Shown piece after piece: positions 35,278 through 44,900 of a stretch of 64,000 bases of DNA (positions are counted from its first letter, which is position 1; every line of letters begins with the position of its first letter). A program made the position numbers and the translations under genes. The stretch is from Daucus carota subsp. sativus (Eukaryota; Streptophyta; Magnoliopsida; Apiales; Apiaceae): the NCBI RefSeq assembly GCF_001625215.2, contig NC_030384.2:39280390-39344389 (forward strand), given 5' to 3'. Under the pieces are notes generated by a model. That model made no database searches. It was not told the origin of the DNA and was given only the letters and a program-made list of their open reading frames with translations.

Positions 35278-36066
35278 GGTAGCCCCCAAATAGCGGGCAC
35301 GGCCAATAGTGAAGGAATTAAAAATTTGAGTAAAAATGAAAATGTGCCCCCCAAGTATTGGACGCGGCCAATAATGAGGGAAGATAAAAATTTGAATAAA
35401 AATGAAAATGTGCCCCCCAAGTATTGGACGCGGCCAATAATGAGGGAAGTTGTAAAAATTTGAATAAAAATGAAAATGTGCCCCCCAAGTATTGGACGCG
35501 GCCAATAATGAGGGAAGTTGTAAAAATTGGAATAAAAATGAAAATGTGCCCCCCAAGTATTGGACGCGGCCAATAATGAGGGAAGTTGTAAAAATTTGAA
35601 TAAAAATGAAAATGTGCCCCCCAAGTATTGGACGCGGCCAATAATGAGGGAAGTTGTAAAAATTTGAATGAAAATGAAAATGTGCCCCCCAAGTATTGGA
35701 CGCGGCCAATAATGAGGGAAGTTGTAAAAATTTGAATGAAAATGAAAATGTGCCCCCCAAGTATTGGACGCGGCCAATAATGAGGGAAGTTGTAAAAATT
35801 TGAATGAAAATGAAAATGTGCCCCCCAAGTATTGGACGCGGCCAATAATGAGGGAAGTTGTAAAAATTTGAATAAAAATGAAAATGTGCCCCCCAAGTAT
35901 TGGACGCGGCCAATAATGAGGGAAGTTGTAAAAATTTGAATGAAAATGAAAATGTGCCCCCCAAGTATTGGACGCGGCCAATAATGAGGGAAGTTGTAAA
36001 AATTTGAATAAAAATGAAAATGTGCCCCCCAAGTATTGGACGCGGCCAATAATGAGGGAAGTTGTG
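35278..36066. repeat. 68-bp tandem array, about 12 units, CCAAT in each unit
   Basis: GTGCCCCCCAAGTATTGGAC recurs at 35344, 35410, 35478, 35546, 35614, 35682, 35750, 35818, 35886, 35954 and 36022. The spacing is 68 bp (66 for the first step). A degenerate unit precedes at 35278. Each unit has GCGGCCAATAATGAGGGAAG, containing a CCAAT box, and an A-rich tail. Units are nearly identical, differing mainly at AATAAAAAT versus AATGAAAAT. The array ends 234 bp before the TATA box of unit B. Confidence 0.97.
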
Positions 36067-36299
36067 GCGGGAAGATTAGGGGGCGGTGGCGGTTCGGTTG
36101 TGGGTGTTGAAGTTGTGCGGAATTGTAGCTTGTGGTTGTCCGTGTGCATTAAATGCACTGCACAGACATTCACTGAGGAGACTGTTGACCGCTTGGTTTC
36201 CAGGTGCGCTTGAGTTATATGTGACCTAGGAAACGCCTGTGGGAAGTTTGAACGCTTTGGGAACACCATTTGCTTTTATTACGGGGCTATGGCTGTGGC

Positions 36300-36308
36300 T
36301 ATATAAAG
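36300..36308 (+). promoter_or_regulatory. TATA box of antisense unit B
   Basis: TATATAAAG, preceded by GGC, lies 108 bases before the unit B ATG and downstream of the CCAAT tandem array. Confidence 0.65.
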
Positions 36309-36407
36309 GCTAGAGAAGTTCATTTGTGCACTTCATCTGTGCGTTTATCTTCTTTCTTCTCTTCTAATCGTCGAATCGTTCTTTTTCCTGGGAAAGTACT
36401 GTAAAAA

Positions 36408-36806
36408 ATGTCTGATAACTCGTCGGCATCTGTGAGCAACGGGAGTGATGTGTCCAGTGGGAGCTATAGGACGCAGATGCGTTGGATGAGGAGAGTTGAA
36501 CTTCTTACTCTGTTCAATGATTTGCCGACCGACCCCTTTGCTAGGAGGTTGGCTGATATGCTGGAGGATGGCCTTCCCTATGATGATCTCCTTGAGGAGG
36601 TGTATGAGAGGATGTTGGTCCCGGGACGCGGACGGGCGGCGGTGCAGATCAATGGGCGGTGGTATGTGCCCATTGATAGGCCGGAACCCGCGCCGGAGGC
36701 TACGGTGGCGGAGAGGTTGACCGCGGCCCGGGAAGAGAGGGACGAGCTGCAGGAGCGGTTAGAGGATGTTCAAGCCCGCATTGCGGACTTGGAGGCTCAG
36801 CTGTAG
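36408..36806 (+). CDS. Antisense ORF B of the retrotransposon, 132-aa coiled-coil protein
   Basis: The product is 132 aa with a Ser/Asn-rich start, an acidic/Arg-rich body (LPTDPFARRLADMLEDGLPY) and a C-terminal helix (AREERDELQERLEDVQARIA). It is a diverged paralogue of ORF A, so the element duplicated this gene internally. The leader after the TATA box is short and appears unspliced. No catalytic motif is seen. A structural or nucleic-acid-associated role is only a guess. Confidence 0.7.
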   Translation: MSDNSSASVSNGSDVSSGSYRTQMRWMRRVELLTLFNDLPTDPFARRLADMLEDGLPYDDLLEEVYERMLVPGRGRAAVQINGRWYVPIDRPEPAPEATVAERLTAAREERDELQERLEDVQARIADLEAQL

Positions 36807-37212
36807 AATAGGGCTTTCTTGTCGCGGACTGAGTCCGCTTTGGTTTGTAATGAAAAAGAACCTTGATATATATATGTGAAGTGTTTTACTTTCCCGCTGG
36901 CTTTTTGCTTGCTTGTATTTATGTTTTTTGTCTTCGACCAATTTATGACTGGTAATAAATTGAGTAATAAATGGGGAATAAAATTGAATGCGAGAATGTT
37001 GTGGGTGAGATTTGATAAGTAGAATGGCGTATATGTATTTGTGTACATGGGTAATCGAAGAGGCACCGGTTTTCGAAGTTGGGGGTTTTTTGGGGATGAA
37101 GTACGGTTTATGCGGCTTTTGAGGAGGGGTGGGTGTGGTGGTGCAGTTTTTTAGCCAATCGTGCACGTGCACGTGGCCATGCAGTTAATGCATCTCTTGG
37201 TAACTGTGGGGG

Positions 37213-37220
37213 TATATATG
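37213..37220 (+). promoter_or_regulatory. TATA-like box of antisense unit C
   Basis: TATATATG lies about 150 bases upstream of a predicted leader-intron donor (ACAG|GTAAGC, intron 37362-37890) that splices just before the unit C ATG. Confidence 0.5.
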
Positions 37221-37897
37221 TATGTCTTAAAACCCAGTTCTGAGTATATTTGTCTGAAGCTTTAGTTTTTCCGAAGTGCTCTGCTTTTTTCATCTGTAAG
37301 TTGCGAGAGGTCGTCCGGAGGAGTAAAGTGCCACCGTTCTCTTTGTCTTTTCCGTTAACAGGTAAGCATCGCCGGCGATCCTTTAAGTTTATGCTTGTCT
37401 TTGCTCGTGATGTTGCTGCTTAGTCATATTTTGCTGATGCTGTTAGACTTTGCTTTGTTCATCGCGTTTGTTGCCGCTCTTACTGTATTTTGCGTATTTG
37501 GTTGCTCGCCGGCGTTTATACGTCTTGTAATCGTGTTGTTGCGCCGTAGTGTGGGTAGATCGGTGTTTTAGGGCTTGTCGTTTCAGTTTTTTTGAAATGT
37601 CTGAATGTCTGTGTTTTCGTCTTTGATTTGTGGTGGTAGTATTGAAGCGTTTGTTGTCGTGGCTGCCGTCTTTACGGTGGCGTTTGTGGTCTGAGGGCGG
37701 TGCAGCGACCTCGAGATTGTCGTCTCGGGTTGTGCACCATTAGGGTTAGGTTGGAGTTTTAAGGTTTGTAATATGCGGCGGTTGCACGTGTTTGTACTGT
37801 AGGTGTTTTTTATCTGTCTGTATGCCGCTATTGTTGACGGGATGGAGACAATGTATGTAACGGGCTGTGCTCTGTGTGGCCTTCTTGCAGGTAATTG

Positions 37898-40803
37898 ATG
37901 ACTGCTGTGGCTGAAGAGGTGCGTCTGGAAGCTATTCATCCGGGTTCTGAAGAAGAAATGGCTGCTATGCCCGGGGAGGATTGTTTTGATCCCGTGACGA
38001 GGGAGGCAAGGCCGCTGATCAGTTTGTCTGGGCGATGGCGGGATTTTCCGCGGTTTACCATTCCACTCCCGCCGAAGGACCTGCATTACAGGTTCTTTGA
38101 GGATCAGAGTAGTTTCTACCGGACTTTCAAGATACGCTCAGTGGAGATAAACAATGCCAAAGTGGAGCAAGAGCTGGCAGGCTGTGATCATCTCCAGAGG
38201 AGGAGTACGTTCAATGCTGCGGAGTATGGGCCATATATGGCGAAGTTGTTTAGGTTTGGGAGTGACTATAGCTGGAGGCCTGCCCGTGAGGAGGAGAGGC
38301 TACATCATCGTGGTGCTGGCGGGTCTATATGCGTGACCCTCGAACAACTGAAGGCGGGTCTAAGGTTCCCGATGCACCGCTTCATGTGGGATCTTGTCTG
38401 CGTGCATTTGAAGTGCTCCATCTCGCAGATCACGCCGAACGCGATCCGGGCTATTAACTGGTTTATAGCGAGTTGCACCGCTTTGGCGAAGCAGCCTACC
38501 TTTAAGGCATTCTTTCACCTATTTAACATCAAGACGAGCACGGCCAAGCCGTTTGTGGAGTTGCCTTTTGCCAATAGGAGCAGCGTGATTGGCAGAAAGC
38601 TTGTGGACTATATGCCCTTTGATTTTCCGAATAGCATGACGGACTGGCAGTATGAGTTTTTGGTGGTGGAGGGTGGCGAGCTGGCGTGGATGCCTAATAT
38701 GGCTCGGAAAGTGGAGAAGAGCTATCGCGCGCCGCGGGATCAATTGTCCGAGGTTGACGTGGAGATACTGGTTGGCATTACAAAGGCGTTGGGGAGCACC
38801 TGGACCAAGAGTGCATTCTTTGAGAACGGGAGGCTGCAACTATACCTGCGTGAGTGTTTACTTTACCAAGTATTGGGTGAGTTTGTTTTGTGTTTGGTGG
38901 GTTTTTGGCTTTATAGTGTTGTGATATGTTGCTTGATTTTGCAGTTCTGGACCCGCGATTGACGGAGTTGCCGCCCCTGGAGGGCATGACTGCTGAAGAA
39001 GAGGTAAAATTGCTCACGGGGCTGCTGAACCGAAATCCCCCTAGGTATAGGGGTGCTGCCCGGGTTGAAGGTGAGGGGCGGTCGCAGGCGAGGCGACGCA
39101 CGCCGGCTCAAAGCCGAGCGGGACGCGCGGCTGCCCGGGCGACACGGGGGGCGGTGGTGCAACCTGCGGGAACGGCCATTGGTGCCTCTACTTCGGGGAC
39201 GGCGTCCCGAGGCCGCGTGCCGCTTTTGAGGGATGAACCGGAGCCCGTGTCTGATCAGGAAGAAAATGTGCCGAGTGAGGAGGTGGAAACCCAAGATGTG
39301 TTTGGGGATGCGGAGGATGATGAGGAGGTTGTTGAAAAGAGCCCGGAGATCCATGAGATTGCGGACAGCGAAGAGAGAGAAGGTGGCGGGCATTCCACCG
39401 CGGGCGAGTTTGACGATGGTCTGGGCGGTGAGGGTGAAACCGAGGTCAGCACACAGGCTGGCGGGAAAGCTGTGGAGGCGGGATCATCCCGTGCAGTTGA
39501 AGAAAAAGAGAGTGTTGAGGCTGGCGGGACGCCAACTGTATTGATGCTGGAGAACCCGACGACAGAGGGACAGACCCCCGAGGTTCCCAGACGGAGGAAA
39601 CGGGTTCGTAGTGCTGGCAGTGGTCGAAAGTTGACCTTGAGTGCCCAGATTGGGCGCCGTGTGAAGCGCCGCGGCAATGTGGATTTGATGGCGGGTGTCA
39701 GTGTTGGGGATGCGTCCGGGACCGAAGATGAGGTGGGCCCTGTGGATGCCCGCCGTGTGGGGCGAGGTAACTTGTTTGGAGCCGGGCCACCAGGGCAGGT
39801 TGGCCTCACTGAGGATGATTTTGAAAAGTTGGACGGGTTGGGATGGAAGAAGCTGTTGCGTCGTTCCGAGCTCCATCACAGGAAGGTATGTGTTTGTGCA
39901 GTTGCTTTTGTACTTAGCGTTTAATTTTGTGTATGTGGGTTGTGATATGTTTTCTGATGGTTGTTGCAGGCTCGAGGGTATGACTTGGCGTTAAGCACCC
40001 GGGGAGAGATGTTCCGCCAGGACAACATTGCCCTGCGGAAGCAGGTTGCTGATCTTGAAGGTCAAAAGAAAACCTTGGTGGAGAACTTTCATGCAGTCGA
40101 GGATCAAAAGAAAGAGCTCGCCCGAGAGATGGAGACTCTCAAGGCTGACTGGCAGGTGCTTTCGGATCGAAGGGGCCTTGTGGACAAGGAGTTGGAGACT
40201 CAAAGGCTGTTTTGGGAGGGGAAGGAGGCGGCCTCGGAGCGGACCTTCACCGAACTTCGTAAGCGTGCCGAAGAAGCTGAAGCTATGGTTGCGTCGCGAC
40301 CCACTGAGGAGATGGCCATCCGGAAATATCAGGCCAGTGTTGAATATCGGGCTGCCTTGGCCAAAGCTTTTGAGGAGGGAGTCTCTTCTGTGAAAGAAAG
40401 TGCAGAGTATTTGAGCTTAGTGTCGGGCGCGGGTGGTTCTTCTTCCGGTGTTGACGCTTTGGAAAAGCGGGTAGCAGACCTGGCATCCTCCTTGAAGAAG
40501 GCAAAGTCTAAGGCACACAAGAGGAAGAAGAAGAACAAGAAGCTTGCCGACCGGGTGAAAGAGCTTGAGAGCGCGGGTGGTAGCTCTGGAGGTAGTGCTG
40601 GGACAAAGAGTCCAAAAGCTTTGGAAACCGTGGAGGAGAATCCCGCGGCGGAGGAAACAGAGGTGTCCCGCTCCGCGGCTGAGGAAAGGGGGGATCCGGA
40701 CACGGTCATGGCTGACGCAGAGAAGCAACCTGGAACCGAAGTTGCCACCCCGGAGGGAGATGAAGAGCTTGTTGATGACTCAACCGAGACCCCCACCATT
40801 TAA
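37898..40803 (+). CDS. Antisense ORF C: 908-aa 'putative gypsy type transposon' protein
   Basis: Three coding exons (37898-38849, 38945-39885, 39970-40803) join in phase with clean GT/AG sites (donors GTGAGT and GTATGT, acceptors TTTTGCAG and GTTGCAG). A leader intron (37362-37890) ends CTTGCAG seven bases before the ATG. The N-terminal 320 residues resemble the plant family called 'putative gypsy type transposon' (MHRFMWDLVCVHLKCSISQI, NAIRAINWFIASC). Recognition is by eye. The middle is Gly/Glu-rich and disordered, with basic patches (RRRKRVRSAGSGRK) that could be nuclear signals. The C-terminal 278 residues are a long coiled coil ending in an acidic tail. There is no transposase catalytic motif despite the family name. 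It is convergent with gag-pol, and its spliced structure shows it is meant to be expressed from the strand opposite the genomic RNA. Confidence 0.8.
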
Positions 40804-41182
40804 CTCCTTTGTCTCTAAACTGTTGCTTTTTAAGTGTCGTTTGAACTTGGCTGGTTGGATTATTTGAACTTATTCTTTTGGGACTGTAATTTGCCGTACA
40901 ATGGCGGGCGACTTGTGTGTGGATTTGTGCTTGCTTATAATATGCTTTTGTTTGCTGTTGTAGTTGCGTGTATGTGTTTGTGCTTTGTGTTGCTTGCTCG
41001 TTGTTACAGGTCGGAGCTTTGCCGTTGCCAGGGCATGGTTGCAGATACGCGGCCATGCCTTGCTATATTTTTGTTGTTGCGTGTGGATTTAGTCTAGGGG
41101 AGGGATGGCGGTGGTCGTCCTTCCCCCTAGGCGATATGCTTGTTTCTTGACAGGTGGCTGCCAGGCACGTGCGTGGGAGTAG

Positions 41183-41190
41183 TATAAATA
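41183..41190 (+). promoter_or_regulatory. TATA box of antisense unit D
   Basis: TATAAATA lies 89 bases upstream of the ATG of the GRF-finger ORF. Confidence 0.6.
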
Positions 41191-41271
41191 GGCTGCCCCC
41201 CAAACGAAGGTATCACGCTCCTTCACTCTTTTGTTGCTCTATCCCTGTGTGTTGCAAAAGTTGTTTTAATC

Positions 41272-41607
41272 ATGTCCAATCTTGTAGGCTCTCGCTGTTA
41301 TTGTGATCGTCCTGTTGTGATGAAGACCATCTGGGGTGGCCGGAATGCTGGGAGGCGTATGGAGGCTTGTGTTGCGGGTGATTGTTACTATGAAGTGTGG
41401 ATTGACGAGCCGCTCAGCTCTCGTGCTCGAGGTGCCCTTGAGGAGTTGATGCAGAAGAATAAAGACCTGCATGCATCTTATCACAAGAAGATGGAGCGTG
41501 TTCGTGCCCGCCAGGTGAAGCGCCGCGGTGCGATCTGGGCGCAGTTGCAGCTTATTCACAATGAGCTTTCCGCGAGTGACTCGAGCGAGGAGGATGAGGC
41601 ATTTTAG
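41272..41607 (+). CDS. Antisense ORF D: GRF-type zinc-finger protein, 111 aa
   Basis: The product is 111 aa. Residues 9-45 fit a GRF zinc finger: CYC (Cys9, Cys11), then NAGRRMEAC (Cys33), then CYYEVW (Cys38) with the usual trailing aromatic and Trp. GRF fingers bind single-stranded DNA or RNA in proteins such as topoisomerase III and APE2. A basic helix (KMERVRARQVKRRGAIW) and an acidic end (SDSSEEDEAF) follow. It is a single exon with its own TATA box. It ends 391 bases from the end of gag-pol and is convergent with it. A nucleic-acid-binding role in the retrotransposon cycle is inference. Confidence 0.75.
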   Translation: MSNLVGSRCYCDRPVVMKTIWGGRNAGRRMEACVAGDCYYEVWIDEPLSSRARGALEELMQKNKDLHASYHKKMERVRARQVKRRGAIWAQLQLIHNELSASDSSEEDEAF

Positions 41608-41998
41608 ATGTTGCTATCGCCGTGCCAGTTGTTGTACTTCCTAAGTACCCCCGCTGTATGTTTCGGGGGTCCATTGTTGTTTGTATTTTTCGCGTGTGTG
41701 CGTTTGTAATATGCTTGGTATACGTCGAAGTGGCTTGACCCGGGTAGCGCTGTTCCCGCGGCGGCCGTTAGCTGATCTTTGTAAGATATTGATTATATAT
41801 TATAAGTTGTCTTTGTGTCTTGTGCGTAAATGTGCTTTTATGTGCTTTTTGTTGAGATGTGCTTTATATAATGTGCTTTTTATGTGCTTCTTGTTGGATG
41901 AATCATCAGGACGCAAATTAGCGGAGAACATCGTTAATAATATATATAAGTCCAAAAGGATGCCCGTTTACATGCTATGAATCATTAGGCCGTGTCTG
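41608..41998. other. Spacer between convergent ORF D and gag-pol
   Basis: T-rich on the plus strand, with repeated TGTGCTTTT motifs. It probably contains the 3' end of unit D transcripts. No ORF is supported. Confidence 0.5.
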
Positions 41999-44900
41999 CT
42001 ACTGATAATATTTCTTGAGCTTTTCTGCGTGCCAAGTATTGTTGACCTCCGTGCCATCCAAGTGAGATAGCTTGTAAGAGCCGGGACGGATGACCTGTGC
42101 TATTTTATATGGACCTTCCCACTTGGGCATTAGCTTGCCCGTGTGGCGCGGGTCTGATGCCTCGGTTGCTCTGTTGACTAAATCGCCCACCTGGAATGCC
42201 CGCATTCGAACCCGCTTTCCGAAGAAGTCCCTTGTCTTTTCTTTGTAAAGCTCCATTTTTTGGACTGCGTCCGCTCGGACCTCGTCCAGTAGTTCCAAGT
42301 TAGTCCGCATTCCCTCAATGCTGTCGTTGATGTTGAAGTTTTGCATGCGGAAGGATGGTGATCCTATTTCCACTGGTGCCAGTGCTTCTGCTCCGAATGC
42401 TAGTTTAAATGGCGTTTCCCCTGTGCTTGTTTTCTGCGTGGTGCGGTAGGACCATAGGACTTGGGGTAGGTGTTCTGGCCATTTTTTCTTGGATTCTGTG
42501 AGGCTTTTTTCTAACCCGCGAAGGATGATGCGATTTGTGACTTCGACTTGTCCGTTGCTTTGCGGGTGGCATACTGATGCTTTCTTGTGCTTGATCCCGT
42601 GATCAGAGAGGAAGGTGGTGAACTTCTTTCCTACGAACTGTGTCCCGTTGTCAGAGATGAGAGTCGTGGGGATACCGAACCGGGTGATTATCTGGTTGCG
42701 GACAAACCGGATTGCGTCTTCTTGGGTGATGGTCCTGAGTGCTTTGGCTTCTGCCCATTTGGTCATATAATCGATGGCCACCATGACAAATTGGAGTTCC
42801 CCGCGGGCTTTGGGGAATGGTCCCATAATGTCGATTCCCCACACTGCGAACGGGATAGGGGAGAGTATTGAGACTGGGATTGCGGGGGCTGCGCGTGGCA
42901 CGTTGCTAAAAAGCTGGCATTGGTGGCATGCTCTGACAAAGGCTTTGCAGTCTTTTGCCATGGTTGGCCAATAATACCCTTGGCGCAAGATTTTATGTGT
43001 AAGGGCTTTGCCCGCCATGTGATCCCCGCATATGCCCTCGTGAACTTCCCGCATGCAGTATGTTGCTTCATCGTCATCGACGCATTTGAGAATGGGGGAG
43101 TCGAAGTTTCGACGGTAGAGAACATCGTCCTGTAGGAAGAACTTGGCTGCGTGTGCCTTGACCTGCCGGGCTTTGCTATGCTCGGTTGGCAGAGTTCCGT
43201 TCCGGAGGTAAGCGACGAGGGGGGTCATCCAGTTGTCCTCGTTGAGCGTAATGCTGAGCTGTTCCCTAGCCTCTGTTGAGGGATGCGGGAGAGATAGGAA
43301 GTAGACGGGACCATCCGAGGTCGTGTATTCCCCCTCTAGGAGCTTGGATAGGCTGTCAGCCAGTGAGTTGTCTTCCCGGTCTATTTGGTGGAGCTGGTAG
43401 CTTTTGAGTGTGGACAAACGGGTTTGCACTTGTTGTTGGTATTGAGCTAGAGTAGAATCTTTGACCGCGTAGTCTCCCGTCGTCTGGCGGACTACTAGTT
43501 GGGAGTCGCTGTATATGGTTAGGTTCTGCAGTTGTAAGGTGATGGCGAGGTCTAAACCTGAAAGCAGGGCCTCGTACTCTGCCTGGTTGTTGGTGGCCTT
43601 GAAGTTGAGTTGTAGGGCTTGCTTTATACAAAAACCATCCGGGCTAATGAGTATGGCTCCGGCTCCGCACCTGGTGTTGGTGGCGGAGCCGTCCACGTAA
43701 AGCTTCCACCCTTCCGCGACCGGGAGGGGTTGTTGGTTGTCCGGTGTTTCTTCGTCGGGCTTAGCAAAGTTACACTCCACGACGAAGTCTGCCAGGGCCT
43801 GTGCTTTGATCGCGGTTCTCGGGACGTAAGTGAGGTGAAACTGACTGAGCTCGATCGCCCAGTTAATAAGTCGTCCTGACAACTCGGGCTTGTGGAGGAT
43901 TTTGCGCAGGGGTTGATTCGTGACGACCCGTATCTCTCGCCCCTGGAAATAGTGGCGAAGCTTTCTGCTTGCCATGACAAGGGCAAGGGCTGTTTTCTCT
44001 GTATTGGGGTAGCGGGTTTCTGCGTCCTTTAGTGTTTGGCTGACATAGTAAACCGGCCTTTGCACCGTTTCTGCTTCCTTAATAAGCACTGCGCCCACTG
44101 TTTTGTCGGAAACCGCCAGATATAGTGACAATGGTTCGCTAGGGGACGCGGTCGTCAAGAGCGGCGCGGACGCCAGGTACGTCTTGAGGTCCTCAAAGGC
44201 CTTTTGGCATTCCTCTGTCCATGTGAGCTTTTTGGTTTTGAGTGCTCCTTTGAGGGTGTCGAAGAAAGGGAGGCACCGCTCCGCAAGCTTGGATATGAAC
44301 CGTCGTAATGCTGCGAGGCGTCCCGTGAGGCGTTGAACGTCCTTGATGGTTTTTGGGGGCTGCATGTCAATGACGGCTTGGATTTTTTCCGGGTTGGCCT
44401 CGATCCCGCGTTGGCTTACCAGGAAACCCAAGAATTTTCCCGCACCCAGGGCGAAAGTGCATTTGTCGGGGTTAAGTTTCATGTTGTGTTTTCTGAGGTT
44501 TGCGAAGCATTCCCGCAGGTCAGTCAAGTGCGTCTCTTGGAGCATAGATTTGACAATCATGTCATCGACATAGACTTCCATGTTGCGCCCTAATTGCGGT
44601 GCGAAGATCTTATTCATCATGCGTTGGTAGGTGGCGCCTGCGTTGATGAGACCGAAAGGCATGACCTTGTAGCAGTACACTCCTCTATGGGTGATGAAAG
44701 CGGTTTTCTCGCAGTCTTCCGGTGCCATTTTAATCTGGTTGTACCCTGAGAAGGCGTCCATGAAGCTGAGCATGAGGTGCCCGGCCGTTGCGTCAATGAG
44801 TTGGTCTATGCTTGGTAACGGGTACGGGTCCTTAGGGCACGCTGCGTTAAGGTCTGTGTAATCGACGCACATGCGCCATTTCCCGTTAGCCTTTTTGACG

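Noticed and set aside
35278-36066. CRISPR-like array
   Set aside because: Units are contiguous near-identical 68-bp repeats with no variable spacers, inside a plant retrotransposon.
35181-36269. Long minus-strand frames (up to 362 codons) with a repeating peptide over the tandem array
   Set aside because: The 68-bp unit is not a multiple of three and lacks stops on this strand, so all three minus frames stay open. The peptide repeat is a by-product of the DNA repeat.
38519-40799. Several minus-strand frames of 100-180 codons opposite the 908-aa ORF
   Set aside because: They are shadows of the GC-rich plus-strand gene. They show Ser/Pro/Arg-biased chance peptides, while the plus-strand frame has consistent splice sites and recognisable domains.
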